Shown piece by piece: positions 35,836 to 45,742 of a DNA stretch of 64,000 nt; the first letter of the stretch is position 1, and each line of letters begins with the position of its first letter. The notes beneath the pieces are model-generated. The model was not told the origin of the DNA. It searched no databases and saw nothing but the letters and a program-made list of their open reading frames with translations. The DNA comes from Mycobacterium sp. DL440 (lineage in GTDB: Bacteria; Actinomycetota; Actinomycetes; Mycobacteriales; Mycobacteriaceae). The translations under genes were made by a program, and so were the position numbers. The stretch lies in assembly GCF_011745145.1 (NCBI RefSeq), contig NZ_CP050191.1:1848884-1912883 (forward strand). The letters are read 5' to 3'.

Positions 35836-36924
35836 TCACCGGCGACGCCAGCGCCGGCGCGCCCTGACCACGCTCGACCAGTCCTGGTACCCGAGCCGGC
35901 GGGCGATCTCGTAATGCGGGATCAAGCGGTCACGTAGGAGATTGTCAGCGACGCTCCTGCGCACCTCGTCCAAAACTGCCCGATAGGTGGTGCCCTCCCG
36001 CTCGAGGTGCCGGCGCAATGTCCGCGACGCGTAGTGCAGGTGCAGCGCGACGTCGTCCAGCGTGAGGTCGAGAGACGACTGGTCGAGTAGATGTGCGCGC
36101 ACCTGCGCGGCGACACCGGTTCGGTGTAACCGCTCGGCGCGGATACGGTCGCAGTGGGCGACCATGAGCCGGGTCGTGTGCGCGTTTGCCATCGGCGGCG
36201 CCAGGTCGAGATATCCGGCGTCGTAGACGATCTCGTTACGGGCGCATCCGAATGACACCGGAACCCGGAAGTAATCCCGGTAGACATCCGGGTCGCCCGT
36301 CACCAGATCCGCCGGGAAGGCGAATCTGATCTCGCGCAACGGGACCGCGTCGACGTCGGGGAATGTGTCGTGCTGAATCTGCATGACCGCGGTCAGATCA
36401 CGTTCGATGACGAACCTCCGGATACCCTCGGGCATGTCACCGGCATCGAAGGCCAGGACGTAGTGGTCATCGTCGATGCGGGCCGTCATGGTCGAGAAGG
36501 CGAAAGTCAGCATCGCGTAGTACAAGCCTCGGTGGACCGTGTCCCGCACGCTGGCCGACGCGGCCAGGAGATAGCCCAGATAGCCGTACGCGGTCAAGTG
36601 GTAGCGGCTGCCCAGTTCCACCCCCGAACCTGGATTGTCGGCCGAAACAGCGGCCAGGTTGCGGATCACCGCCAGTTCCTGGCTGGCCTCGACGACGGTG
36701 TCTGCGTCATCCAACGCGGTGACGTCCAGGTGCGAGCCGGCCAGCGCCGACTCGGCCGGGAACCCGCGCTGTGCCGCCCACTCGCACATGATCGCGACCG
36801 AAACAGCTGTGCGCGGGTGGTCCCAGGGGTCCGTCATGGCCGCTATGACCCGGTTGGTCGACTGCAGGGCCGGGGAGCCGGGGAGGGCGTCCTGATCTGC
36901 GGGTTCAGTGGCGACAGAGGTCAT
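35836..36924 (-). CDS. AraC family transcriptional regulator
   Basis: The 362-residue protein has an N-terminal arabinose-binding-like domain of the OruR/ToxT-related type (about 35-220). The C-terminal AraC helix-turn-helix pair (about 265-355) has LTLDDVALHLHYASRTLRRHLEREG and IARRLGYQDWSSVVRARRRW (quoted in part). The ATG at 36924 gives the usual length; a start 36 bp upstream adds a weak extension. It is divergent from the NDMA-type alcohol dehydrogenase. Such regulators usually control the adjacent catabolic genes in response to their substrate. Confidence 0.88.
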   Translation of the reverse strand: MTSVATEPADQDALPGSPALQSTNRVIAAMTDPWDHPRTAVSVAIMCEWAAQRGFPAESALAGSHLDVTALDDADTVVEASQELAVIRNLAAVSADNPGSGVELGSRYHLTAYGYLGYLLAASASVRDTVHRGLYYAMLTFAFSTMTARIDDDHYVLAFDAGDMPEGIRRFVIERDLTAVMQIQHDTFPDVDAVPLREIRFAFPADLVTGDPDVYRDYFRVPVSFGCARNEIVYDAGYLDLAPPMANAHTTRLMVAHCDRIRAERLHRTGVAAQVRAHLLDQSSLDLTLDDVALHLHYASRTLRRHLEREGTTYRAVLDEVRRSVADNLLRDRLIPHYEIARRLGYQDWSSVVRARRRWRRR

Positions 36925-37062
36925 GCCGGCCAGTTTTGCCGACCCGCGAGACCCGGTCAACGGGCTCAGAATCCGCCAAAATGGCCGGAAATGTCGAGTT
37001 GTGGCCGGGGCGGCCCTGTCCTTGGACGAGCCACCGCTCTACGGTTCGGGATAGTGATTCAC

Positions 37063-37081
37063 ATCTCAGTCCGTCTGAGAT
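37063..37081. promoter_or_regulatory. Inverted repeat upstream of the alcohol dehydrogenase
   Basis: ATCTCAG-N5-CTGAGAT is a perfect 7 bp inverted repeat flanked by CAC and GTG. It lies 31 bp before the GTG at 37113. It could be an operator for the divergent AraC-type protein or a hairpin in the mRNA leader. Confidence 0.45.
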
Positions 37082-37112
37082 TGTGTCCGGCGGCACGCAA
37101 AGAGGGGCTCTG

Positions 37113-38240
37113 GTGAAAGTAAAGGCTGCTGTCGTCGAGGAGGTCGGCGCACCCTGGACGATCTGCGAGGTTGACCTGGGAGACCCGGTCGCCGGGGAGG
37201 TTCAGGTGAAATTGGCTGCGTCGGGCCTGTGCCATTCGGACGCGCACGTTGTCGCCGGCAGCAGTCCGGTGCCGTTCATGCCGGTTCTCGGTGGGCATGA
37301 GGGCGCCGGTGTCATCACCAAGGTCGGCCCCGGTGTCACCGGGCTGGAACAAGGCGATCACGTGGTACTCGCCTTCATACCGGCATGCGGCACTTGTCCG
37401 TCGTGCGCGAGCGGTCTGCAGAACCTGTGCGACGAGGGAGCCGGGCTGCTGACCGGGCAGGCTGTCTCGGACAAGAGTTACCGGGTGACCCGCGATGGCC
37501 GGCCGGTCATCCAGATGTGCCTGCTCGGCACCTTCGCGCCGTACGTCACGGTGAGCCAGACCTCGGTCGTCAAGATCGAGAAGGACGTGCCATTGGAGGT
37601 GGCCGCGCTGCTGGGCTGCGGTGTCTCGACCGGTTGGGGCTCGGCAACCGAGATCGGTGACACCCGTCCGGGCGACACCGCCGTGGTGATGGGCATCGGC
37701 GGCGTCGGGATCAACGCAGTGCAGGGCGCGCGGTTCGCGGGTGCCCGGTTCGTCGTCGCGATCGACCCGGTCGACTTCAAACGAAAGAAGGCGCTCGAAT
37801 TCGGCGCCACCCACACATTCGCCTCGGTGGCGGACGCCGCTGCCGAGCTGCCCGACCTCACCTGGGGAGCGATGGCCCAGGTCTCGATCATCACCGTCGG
37901 TGAGATCAAAGGCGAACACATCCAGCAGGCGCTCAGCCTCACGGGTAAGGGCGGACAGGTAATCGTCACGGGCATGGGCGATTTCACCCAGTCGACCGTC
38001 GACCTCAACCTGTTCGAGCTGACCCTGCTGCAGAAGCGGGTCCAAGGCGCGGTGTTCGGCGGTGTCGGGCCCCGCACCCAGATCCCCAGGCTGCTCGCTC
38101 TCTACCGCTCGGGCAATCTCAAGCTCGACGAGCTGGTCACCACCCGCTACCGCCTGGAAGACATCAATCAGGGCTACCGGGACATGTTCGACGGCAAGAA
38201 CCTTCGCGGTCTCGTCGTCTACTCCGACGCCGACTACTGA
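37113..38240 (+). CDS. NDMA-dependent-type zinc alcohol dehydrogenase
   Basis: The 375-residue medium-chain dehydrogenase has catalytic zinc ligands in SGLCHSDAHV and GGHEGAGVI. The structural zinc Cys cluster is CGTCPSCASGLQNLC, and the NAD motif is GIGGVGINAVQGA. The NLC-DEGAGLLTGQ insertion and the overall pattern fit the mycofactocin-associated NDMA-dependent alcohol dehydrogenase family. In that family NAD stays bound and electrons leave through mycofactocin. AGAGGGG precedes the GTG. The substrate is unknown. An aldehyde dehydrogenase follows 19 bp downstream. Confidence 0.9.
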   Translation: MKVKAAVVEEVGAPWTICEVDLGDPVAGEVQVKLAASGLCHSDAHVVAGSSPVPFMPVLGGHEGAGVITKVGPGVTGLEQGDHVVLAFIPACGTCPSCASGLQNLCDEGAGLLTGQAVSDKSYRVTRDGRPVIQMCLLGTFAPYVTVSQTSVVKIEKDVPLEVAALLGCGVSTGWGSATEIGDTRPGDTAVVMGIGGVGINAVQGARFAGARFVVAIDPVDFKRKKALEFGATHTFASVADAAAELPDLTWGAMAQVSIITVGEIKGEHIQQALSLTGKGGQVIVTGMGDFTQSTVDLNLFELTLLQKRVQGAVFGGVGPRTQIPRLLALYRSGNLKLDELVTTRYRLEDINQGYRDMFDGKNLRGLVVYSDADY

Positions 38241-38259
38241 ACCGACCCAAGGGGCACTG

Positions 38260-39672
38260 ATGCAGATCCAGGACCGCAACTACATCGACGGCAAGTGGGC
38301 AGTCTCGAGTGGTACCACCCGCATACCCGTCATCAACCCGGCAAACGACGAGGTGATCGCCGAGGTCGTGGCGGGCACCAATGCAGATGTCGACGCGGCC
38401 GTCGCCGCCGCCCGGGCCGCATTTCCGGCGTGGTCGGCAACGCCGGTGGGCGAGCGGGCCGATTACCTCACCGCGATCGCCGGCAAGTTGGCCGAACGGT
38501 CCGAGGACGTGGCACGCACCATCTCCTCCGAGATGGGTTGCCCCATCACGATTTCGCGGGCCATCCAGCTAGGGCTGCCGCTCAACAGTTTCGCCGAGGC
38601 CGCCAACGTCGTGCGCGCGTACGGGTTCGAGAGCGAGTACCGGGGATCGACGATCGTGCGGGAGCCGTTCGGCGTACTGGGTGCGATCACGCCCTGGAAC
38701 TACCCCCTGCACCAGATCGCGCTGAAGGTCGCCTACGGATTGGCCGCGGGAAACGCCGTGGTCGTCAAACCCAGCGAGGTGACGCCGCTGTGCGCGCTCG
38801 CGCTGACCGAGATCATCGACGAGATCGGCCTGCCCCCAGGCGTGTTCAACCTGGTGTTCGGCACCGGGGCGGATGTCGGTGAGGCGATCGCCGGGCATGA
38901 CGACGTCGACATCGTCAGCTTCACCGGGTCGACGCGGGCCGGCCGGCGCGTACAGGAAGTCGCCGCACGCACCGTCAAGCGCGTGTCGCTGGAGCTCGGG
39001 GGCAAGAGCCCCAACATCATTCTCGATGACGCCGACCTGAAATCGGTCGTGCCCGCATCGGTCAAGACGATGATGCTCAACTCCGGGCAGACCTGCTCGG
39101 CGTTGACCCGCATGATCGTCCCACGCGACAGGCTGGCCGAGGTGGAGGCGCTCGCGAAGGCAACTGCCGATGCACTGCCGGTGGGCGATCCGAGCGACGA
39201 GGGGACCGCACTGGGCCCGCTGTCGTCCCGGGCGCAGCAGGAACGGGTGCTCGGCCACATCCGCACAGCGATGGCCGAAGGCGCACGCCTCGTCACCGGC
39301 GGGGAGTCCGCAACCGACGCGTCCGGTGCCTTCGTACGGCCGACCGTTTTCTCCGATGTCACCGAGGACATGACGATCCACCGGGAAGAGGTTTTCGGCC
39401 CGGTCCTCGCGATCGAGGCCTACGACTCCGAGGACGACGCGGTACGGATCGCGAACGCAACGGATTACGGCCTGGCCGGTGCGGTCTGGTCTGCCTCACC
39501 GCAGCGTGCCGAGAGCATCGCGCGCCGGATCCGCGCCGGCCAGGTGCAGATCAATGCGGGCGCCTTCAACGCCAATGCCCCGTTCGGCGGGTACAAGCAG
39601 TCGGGCAACGGGCGCGAGGCCGGTGTCTACGGGCTCGAGGAATTCCTCGAGATCAAGTCGATTCAGCGGTGA
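38260..39672 (+). CDS. Aldehyde dehydrogenase family protein
   Basis: The 470-residue enzyme has VLGAITPWNYPLHQIALKV, SFTGSTRAGRRV, the general-base Glu in SLELGGKSPNII and the nucleophile Cys in SGQTCSALTR. It also has FGPVLAIEAY and FGGYKQSGNGREAGVYGLEEF (in part) near the end. ATG 38260 follows AAGGGG and begins the conserved MQIQDRNYIDGKW. It would oxidise the aldehyde made by the preceding alcohol dehydrogenase. The two genes are clearly one operon. It is a different subfamily from the enzyme at 30083-31489. Confidence 0.93.
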   Translation: MQIQDRNYIDGKWAVSSGTTRIPVINPANDEVIAEVVAGTNADVDAAVAAARAAFPAWSATPVGERADYLTAIAGKLAERSEDVARTISSEMGCPITISRAIQLGLPLNSFAEAANVVRAYGFESEYRGSTIVREPFGVLGAITPWNYPLHQIALKVAYGLAAGNAVVVKPSEVTPLCALALTEIIDEIGLPPGVFNLVFGTGADVGEAIAGHDDVDIVSFTGSTRAGRRVQEVAARTVKRVSLELGGKSPNIILDDADLKSVVPASVKTMMLNSGQTCSALTRMIVPRDRLAEVEALAKATADALPVGDPSDEGTALGPLSSRAQQERVLGHIRTAMAEGARLVTGGESATDASGAFVRPTVFSDVTEDMTIHREEVFGPVLAIEAYDSEDDAVRIANATDYGLAGAVWSASPQRAESIARRIRAGQVQINAGAFNANAPFGGYKQSGNGREAGVYGLEEFLEIKSIQR

Positions 39673-39767
39673 CCTGACCGGCCGGGTTGTCACGGATTCG
39701 AGATGGCCTGACCCTGCGGGTGGGTGATACTTCTCGGGCGAACAGCGCGCGGCGTGAGAAGAGGCAG

Positions 39768-41114
39768 ATGACCCAGCAGGACCAGATCGACGGTGAACCG
39801 AGCTCCGTCGCGACTCCGGAGGCCAACCCCATGAAGCGGGTGGCGTTCGCCAGTTTCGTCGGCACCGCGATCGAGTTCTACGACTTCTACATCTACGGCA
39901 CCGCTGCCGCCCTGATCTTTCCCCACGTGTTCTTCCCGAACATGGGGCCGACGATGGCGACGATCTCCTCGTTGGGGACCTTCGCGGTCGCCTTCCTGTC
40001 CCGCCCGATCGGTGCCGCGGTGTTCGGCCATTTCGGAGATCGATTGGGCCGCAAGAAAACTCTGATCGCGACGCTGCTGATCATGGGTCTGTCGACCGTC
40101 TGCGTCGGTTTGGTGCCCAGCGCAGCGACCATCGGCGTCGCCGCGCCGATCATCCTGCTGGCGCTGCGACTGCTGCAGGGCTTCGCGGTAGGCGGGGAAT
40201 GGGCGGGTTCGGCGCTGCTGAGCGCCGAGTACGCGCCCGTCGGCAAGCGCGGCAGGTACGGGATGTTCACGCAGCTCGGTGCCGGCGCCGGGCTGGCCGT
40301 GAGCAACCTGGTGGTCTTCGTGGTCAGTGTGACCATCGGCGAGAAGAGCGCGGTCTTCCTGGACTGGGGCTGGCGGCTGCCGTTCCTGTTCAGCGCGGTG
40401 CTGCTGATCGTGGCGCTCTATGTGCGGTTGAGCATCGACGAGACGCCGGTCTTCGCCCGGGAGCAGGTGGCCGGTGGCGTGCCCAAGGCGCCGCTGCGCG
40501 AACTGTTCCGGACCCAGACCCGACAGGTTGCGCTCGCGGCGGGCTGCATGGTCGGCATCTTCACCATGAGCTTTCTGGGCGGCACCTACCTGATGAGTTA
40601 CGCCAGCACCCGCATCGGACACCCGCGCAGCCTGATCCTCGGTGTCGGTGTGCTGGCCGGCGTCGCGCTGATGATCTTCTCGGCGATCTCGGCGCTGCTG
40701 TGCGACCGGTACGGTCGGCGGCGCGTCATTCTCGCCGGCTTCGGGCTCGCCCTGCCATGGGCGTTCGTGGTGATGCCGCTGATCGACTCCGGTTCACCGG
40801 TGGGCTTCGCCGTGGCGATCGCCGGGATCTTCTGCATCTTCGGGATCTCCTACGGGCCGATCGCCTCGTTCCTGCCTGAGATCTTCGCCACCCGCTACCG
40901 CTACACCGGCGCCGGCCTCGCGTTCAATCTGGCCGGCATCGTGGGTGGGGCGATTCCGCCGTTGGTCGCCGGAGTTCTGGTGGCCACGCTGGGTAGCTGG
41001 GCTGTTGGAGCGATGATGGCGGCGTTCGTCGTCGTCAGCATCGTCTCGACCGTGCTGTTGCCCGAGACAAAGGGAACCGAATTGGACGCCGTCATGAGTG
41101 ACTCTGCGAGGTGA
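39768..41114 (+). CDS. MFS transporter, metabolite:H+ symporter (MHS) type
   Basis: The 448-residue protein has 12 predicted membrane helices. MHS signatures are FASFVGTAIEFYDFYIYGTAA at the first helix and the loop motif GHFGDRLGRKKTL. RLLQGFAVGGEWAGSALL is also present, with a FLPEIFATRYRYTG segment near helix 9-10. The family imports organic acids and related compounds with protons. ATG 39768 is preferred with GAGG just upstream; an ATG-like start 81 bp earlier has no ribosome site. It may bring in the substrate, or export the product, of the alcohol/aldehyde dehydrogenase pair. Confidence 0.9.
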   Translation: MTQQDQIDGEPSSVATPEANPMKRVAFASFVGTAIEFYDFYIYGTAAALIFPHVFFPNMGPTMATISSLGTFAVAFLSRPIGAAVFGHFGDRLGRKKTLIATLLIMGLSTVCVGLVPSAATIGVAAPIILLALRLLQGFAVGGEWAGSALLSAEYAPVGKRGRYGMFTQLGAGAGLAVSNLVVFVVSVTIGEKSAVFLDWGWRLPFLFSAVLLIVALYVRLSIDETPVFAREQVAGGVPKAPLRELFRTQTRQVALAAGCMVGIFTMSFLGGTYLMSYASTRIGHPRSLILGVGVLAGVALMIFSAISALLCDRYGRRRVILAGFGLALPWAFVVMPLIDSGSPVGFAVAIAGIFCIFGISYGPIASFLPEIFATRYRYTGAGLAFNLAGIVGGAIPPLVAGVLVATLGSWAVGAMMAAFVVVSIVSTVLLPETKGTELDAVMSDSAR

Positions 41115-41122
41115 CCGTGGCG

Positions 41123-41140
41123 GGCCGCAGATGTGCGGCC
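41123..41140 (+). terminator. Hairpin separating the transporter from the pyr operon
   Basis: GGCCGCA and TGCGGCC form a perfect 7 bp stem with the loop GATG, 9 bp after the transporter stop and just before the pyr promoter region. Confidence 0.55.
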
Positions 41141-41143
41141 TGC

Positions 41144-41149
41144 TAAGCT
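41144..41149 (+). promoter_or_regulatory. Candidate -10 element of the pyr operon
   Basis: TAAGCT fits TANNNT. Transcription would start near 41156 and give a leader of about 60 nt that contains the whole PyrR-type stem-loop. No good -35 is seen. Confidence 0.45.
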
Positions 41150-41161
41150 GCCCTGCAGTTC

Positions 41162-41204
41162 GACGTCCTTTAACGATCCGTCCCGAGAGGCGGAGAAGGA
41201 GGTC
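41162..41204 (+). promoter_or_regulatory. PyrR-binding leader that can hide the pyrR ribosome site
   Basis: The leader folds into an outer stem, GAC-G-TCCTT (41162-41170) with AAGGA-G-GTC (41196-41204), one G-G mismatch. An inner stem TCCG/CGGA closes a loop with CCCGAGAGG. This loop resembles the known PyrR-binding sequence. The outer stem contains the AAGGAGG ribosome site, so the folded state would block translation. PyrR-dependent translational repression has been described for M. smegmatis. Confidence 0.75.
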
Positions 41205-41215
41205 AGGGTCACCTT

Positions 41216-41773
41216 ATGGGCTCTTCAAGTGCCGACCGGGAATTGTTGTCTGCGGCGGACGTCGGCCGCACCGTTTCCCGGATCGCCCATCAGATCATCG
41301 AAAAGACCGCTCTCGACGATCCCGCCGAACGTGAGCGGGTCGTTCTCCTGGGTATCCCCACGCGCGGTGTGACACTCGCCAGGCGCTTGGCCGCCAAGAT
41401 CAACGAGTTCGCCGATGTGGCGTTGCCGGTGGGTGCGTTGGATATCACGCTCTACCGCGATGACCTCAACTTCAAGCCGCCGCGACCGCTGGCGGCAACG
41501 TCGATCCCGGCCGGCGGCATCGATGACGCCGTGGTCATCCTCGTCGACGACGTCCTGTACTCCGGTCGCTCGGTGCGCTCGGCGCTGGATGCGTTGCGCG
41601 ACATCGGCCGTCCGCGGGTGGTGCAGCTGGCGGTGCTGGTCGACCGCGGTCATCGGGAGCTGCCGGTGCGGGCCGATTACGTCGGCAAGAACGTGCCGAC
41701 CTCGCGCACCGAGAGTGTCCACGTGCTGCTGTCCGAGGATGACGACCGTGACGGGGTGGTGATTTCGAAATGA
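41216..41773 (+). CDS. pyrR: Bifunctional pyr operon regulator / uracil phosphoribosyltransferase
   Basis: The 185-residue type I phosphoribosyltransferase-fold protein shows the PRPP-binding motif [22 protein letters not shown] (in part, about 102-118). It also has the family stretches [14 protein letters not shown] and [21 protein letters not shown]. PyrR senses UMP/UTP and binds the leader RNA of its own operon, and can also make UMP from uracil. It is the first gene of the pyrimidine operon. Confidence 0.96.
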   Translation: MGSSSADRELLSAADVGRTVSRIAHQIIEKTALDDPAERERVVLLGIPTRGVTLARRLAAKINEFADVALPVGALDITLYRDDLNFKPPRPLAATSIPAGGIDDAVVILVDDVLYSGRSVRSALDALRDIGRPRVVQLAVLVDRGHRELPVRADYVGKNVPTSRTESVHVLLSEDDDRDGVVISK

Positions 41774-41801
41774 CGAACGCTTGCGTGAGGAATCGACCGC
41801 T

Positions 41802-42758
41802 ATGACGACACGTCATCTCCTGTCGGCGCAGGACCTCACCCGGGATGACGCGACGGCGATCCTCGACGACGCCGACCGCTTCCGCGAGGCGCTGCTGGGC
41901 CGCGAGGTCAAGAAGCTGCCGACGTTGCGCGGCCGCACCGTCATCACGATGTTCTACGAGAACTCCACCCGTACCCGGGTCTCGTTCGAGGTCGCAGGCA
42001 AGTGGATGAGCGCCGACGTGATCAACGTCAGCTCGTCGGGATCCTCGGTGGCCAAAGGGGAGTCGCTGCGCGATACCGCATTGACCCTGCGCGCCGCCGG
42101 CGCCGACGCCCTGATCATCCGCCACCCCGCCTCGGGCGCCGCGCAACAGCTCGCGGAGTGGACCGCCGAGGACGGGGGCGGGGGGCCCAGCGTGATCAAC
42201 GCCGGCGACGGCACCCATGAGCATCCGACCCAGGCCCTGCTCGACGCCTTGACCATCCGCCAGCGGCTGGGCTCGATCGAGGGCAGGCGCGTGGTGATCG
42301 TCGGCGACGTGCTGCACAGCCGCGTGGCCCGGTCGAACGTATCCCTGCTGGCCACCCTGGGTGCCGAGGTGGTGCTGGTGGCGCCACCGACGCTGCTGCC
42401 GGTCGGGGTGTCCGGCTGGCCGGTCACGGTGTCGCACGACCTCGACGCCGAACTGCCCGCTGCCGATGCGGTGTTGATGCTGCGGGTCCAGGCCGAGCGG
42501 ATGAACGGTGCGTTCTTCCCGTCCGCGCGTGAGTACTCGGTGCGCTACGGGTTGTCGGAGAAGCGTCAGGCCATGCTGCCCGGCAACGCCGTGGTGCTGC
42601 ACCCCGGCCCGATGCTGCGCGGTATGGAGATCGCGTTCCCGGTTGCCGATTCTTCGCAATCGGCTGTTCTGCAACAGGTTTCAAATGGTGTCCATGTGCG
42701 GATGGCGGTGCTGTTCCATCTGCTGGTGGGTGCGGATCGAGAGGCGATCAGCGTATGA
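41802..42758 (+). CDS. pyrB: Aspartate carbamoyltransferase catalytic subunit
   Basis: The 318-residue enzyme forms carbamoyl-aspartate from carbamoyl phosphate and aspartate. The carbamoyl-phosphate motif is [11 protein letters not shown] (about 54-64). [20 protein letters not shown] is the mobile-loop region, and [13 protein letters not shown] and [10 protein letters not shown] complete the active site. ATG 41802 follows GAGG; a start 21 bp upstream is less likely. No regulatory subunit gene (pyrI) is present. The stop overlaps pyrC by 4 bp. Confidence 0.96.
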   Translation: MTTRHLLSAQDLTRDDATAILDDADRFREALLGREVKKLPTLRGRTVITMFYENSTRTRVSFEVAGKWMSADVINVSSSGSSVAKGESLRDTALTLRAAGADALIIRHPASGAAQQLAEWTAEDGGGGPSVINAGDGTHEHPTQALLDALTIRQRLGSIEGRRVVIVGDVLHSRVARSNVSLLATLGAEVVLVAPPTLLPVGVSGWPVTVSHDLDAELPAADAVLMLRVQAERMNGAFFPSAREYSVRYGLSEKRQAMLPGNAVVLHPGPMLRGMEIAFPVADSSQSAVLQQVSNGVHVRMAVLFHLLVGADREAISV

Positions 42759-44116
42759 CGAGACACATCGCAGACTCGAATCCGCCGGTGCTCATCCGCG
42801 GTGTCCGCCTCTACGGTGAGGGCGACGCGCTCGACGTGTTGGTCGCCGACGGGCAGCTCGTGGAAATTGGACCGGGGATCGGTTCCGATGCACCCAAGGG
42901 TGCCGAGGTGGTCGAAGCCGCCGGCCAGCTGCTGTTGCCGGGCTTCGTCGACCTGCACACCCATCTGCGCGAGCCGGGTCGCGAGTACGCCGAGGACATC
43001 GAAACCGGTTCGGCGGCAGCAGCTCTCGGTGGGTACACCGCGGTGTTCGCGATGGCCAACACTGATCCGGTCGCCGATTCCGCGGTGGTCACCGACCACG
43101 TGTGGAATCGCGGCCAGCAGGTGGGCCTGGTCGACGTGCACCCAGTCGGTGCGGTCACCGTCGGTCTCAAGGGCAAGCAGCTCACCGAGATGGGCCTGAT
43201 GGCCGACGGTGTCGGTCAGGTACGGATGTTCTCCGACGATGGTCTGTGCGTCGATGATCCGCTGGTGATGCGGCGGGCGCTCGAATACGCCACCGGTCTC
43301 GGAGTGCTCATCGCCCAGCACGCCGAAGAGCCGCGGCTGACCGTCGGTGCGGTCGCCCATGAAGGGCCCAACGCCGCCCGGCTGGGCCTGGCCGGGTGGC
43401 CACGCTCGGCCGAAGAGTCGATCGTGGCCCGTGACGCGATCCTGGCCCGCGATGCCGGTGCTCGGGTGCACATCTGCCACGCGTCCACCGCGGGCACTGT
43501 GGAATTGCTGAAATGGGCCAAGGCGCAGGGTATTTCGATCACCGCCGAGGTCACCCCGCACCACCTGCTGCTCGACGACGGTCGGCTGGCCAGCTACGAC
43601 GGACGCAACCGCGTCAACCCGCCGTTGCGGGAGGACAGCGATGCCGAGGCACTGCGCCAGGCGCTGGCCGACGGGGTGATCGACTGCGTCGCCACCGATC
43701 ACGCGCCGCATGCCGAGCACGAGAAGTGCTGTGAATTCTCGGTCGCCCGTCCGGGCATGCTCGGCCTGCAGACCGCTCTGTCGGTGGTGGCCGAGACCAT
43801 GGTGCGGCCCGGCCTGCTGACCTGGCGCGGCGTGGCCAAGGTGATGAGCGAGGCCCCCGCGGCCATCGTCGGGCTGCCCGATCAGGGCCGGCCGCTGGAA
43901 GTGGGCGAGCCTGCCAACCTCACGGTGATCGATCCCGATGCGACCTGGACGGTCGAAGGCGACGGGCTGGCCAGCCGGTCGGACAACACGCCCTTCGAAT
44001 CGATGACGCTGCCCGCGACGGTGACCGCCACATTGCTGCGGGGCAAGATCACCGCACTCGACGGGAAGTGTCCTTCAGCGGGCAGAGGCGCGACGACCCG
44101 GGGATCGGCGCCGTGA
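42755..44116 (+). CDS. pyrC: Dihydroorotase
   Basis: The 453-residue amidohydrolase cyclises carbamoyl-aspartate to dihydroorotate. Metal ligands are in [11 protein letters not shown] (about 68-78), the later His in ICHAST and [10 protein letters not shown], and the Asp of [14 protein letters not shown]. The length fits the class I dihydroorotases found next to pyrB. The last 25 residues are polar and variable. The GTG of the next gene overlaps its stop. Confidence 0.95.
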   Translation: MTRHIADSNPPVLIRGVRLYGEGDALDVLVADGQLVEIGPGIGSDAPKGAEVVEAAGQLLLPGFVDLHTHLREPGREYAEDIETGSAAAALGGYTAVFAMANTDPVADSAVVTDHVWNRGQQVGLVDVHPVGAVTVGLKGKQLTEMGLMADGVGQVRMFSDDGLCVDDPLVMRRALEYATGLGVLIAQHAEEPRLTVGAVAHEGPNAARLGLAGWPRSAEESIVARDAILARDAGARVHICHASTAGTVELLKWAKAQGISITAEVTPHHLLLDDGRLASYDGRNRVNPPLREDSDAEALRQALADGVIDCVATDHAPHAEHEKCCEFSVARPGMLGLQTALSVVAETMVRPGLLTWRGVAKVMSEAPAAIVGLPDQGRPLEVGEPANLTVIDPDATWTVEGDGLASRSDNTPFESMTLPATVTATLLRGKITALDGKCPSAGRGATTRGSAP

Positions 44117-44613
44117 ACACTCCCACGCTGATCGCGTCGCTGATCCTGGCCGGCCTGCTGGCCGTGCTGATCGCGTTCCTGATCCGCCAGATGATGCGCG
44201 GCTGGTTGCATCGCGCACAGCGCCAGGCTGAACTGATCGGCACCCTGCCGCCCCTGCCCGAGACCGTCAGCGCATCGATCATTCCGCCGATGAAGGGCAT
44301 GTACGTCGGCAGCACCGTGGTGCCGCATTGGAACGACAAGGTGGCCGCCGGCAGCCTTGGCTTTCGGGCCAAGGCCGTGCTGACCCGCTACCCCGAGGGA
44401 ATCATGTTGCAGCGCAGCGGGGCCGGCCCGGTCTGGATCCCCGCCGAGTCGGTCACCGCTATCAGGACCGAGCGTGGAATCGCAGGCAAGGCACTGACTT
44501 ACGACGGAATCCTGGCCATCAGGTGGCGGCTGCCTTCGGGCACCGAGATCGATACCGGGTTCCGCGCCGACAATCGCGCAGAGTACGACCGCTGGCTGGA
44601 GGAAGAGGCATGA
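44113..44613 (+). CDS. Membrane-anchored PH-like protein in the pyr operon (Rv1382 type)
   Basis: The 166-residue protein has one N-terminal membrane helix (about 4-27). A soluble beta-rich domain from about residue 70 ([20 protein letters not shown], then [21 protein letters not shown] in part) is PH-like in pattern. It overlaps pyrC and carA by 4 bp each, so it is translated as part of the operon. The position matches Rv1382. Its role is unknown; a link between the enzymes and the membrane is conceivable but unsupported. Confidence 0.85.
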   Translation: MNTPTLIASLILAGLLAVLIAFLIRQMMRGWLHRAQRQAELIGTLPPLPETVSASIIPPMKGMYVGSTVVPHWNDKVAAGSLGFRAKAVLTRYPEGIMLQRSGAGPVWIPAESVTAIRTERGIAGKALTYDGILAIRWRLPSGTEIDTGFRADNRAEYDRWLEEEA

Positions 44614-45742
44614 CGAACAATCGAAATGACAGGGCGGTCCTGGTACTCGAGGACGGGCGCGTCTTCACGGGTACGACCTTCGGAGCAGTCGGGCAGACCC
44701 TCGGGGAAGCGGTGTTCTCCACCGGCATGTCGGGCTACCAGGAAACGCTCACCGATCCCAGCTATCACGGCCAGATCGTGGTCGCCACCGCACCGCAGAT
44801 CGGCAACACCGGGTGGAACTCCGAGGACGGCGAGAGCCGCGACGACAGAATCTGGGTGGCCGGTTACGCCGTGCGTGATCCCTCGCCGCGAGCATCGAAC
44901 TGGCGCGCCAGTGGGACGCTCGACGACGAGTTGATCCGCCAGGGCATCGTGGGCATCGCGGGGATCGACACCCGGGCGGTGGTGCGCCACCTGCGCACCC
45001 GCGGTTCGATGAAGGCCGGGTTGTTTTCGGGATCGGCCTTGGCAGGGACCGACGAGCTGGTGGCTCGCGTGCTGGACCAGCCCTCGATGCTGGGCGCGGA
45101 TCTGGCGGGGCAGGTCAGCACGCAGAGTTCCTACGTTGTGGAACCGGAAGGCGGCCACAGGTTTACGGTCGCGGCAGTCGACCTGGGTATCAAGACCAAC
45201 ACGCCGCGCAACTTCGCGCGGCGCGGGATTCGCAGCCACGTGCTGCCGTCATCGGTGAACTTCGATCAGATCGCCGACCTCAAGCCGGACGGGGTGTTCC
45301 TGTCCAACGGCCCCGGTGATCCGGCCACCGCCGACCACATCGTCGCGGTGACCCGTGAGGTGCTCGGCGCCGGAATCCCGTTGTTCGGCATCTGCTTCGG
45401 CAACCAGATCCTGGGCCGCGCCCTGGGCCGGTCCACCTACAAGATGGTGTTCGGCCACCGCGGTATCAACATCCCGGTCATCGACCACATCACCGGGCGG
45501 GTGGCGATCACCGCCCAGAACCACGGGTTCGCGCTGGAGGGTGAGGCGGGGGAGAAATTCGACACCCCCTTCGGCACTGGCGAGGTCAGCCATACCTGCG
45601 CCAACGACGGTGTGGTGGAAGGCATCCGGCTGGCTGATGGCCGGGCGTTCTCGGTCCAGTACCACCCGGAAGCCGCGGCCGGCCCGCATGACGCGGAATA
45701 CCTGTTCGACCAGTTCGTCGACCTGATGGCAGGAGAGAAGTA

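Noticed and set aside
36370..37116. A plus-strand frame across the AraC-type gene and its promoter
   Set aside because: It overlaps the well-supported minus-strand regulator; its composition is that of a shadow frame.
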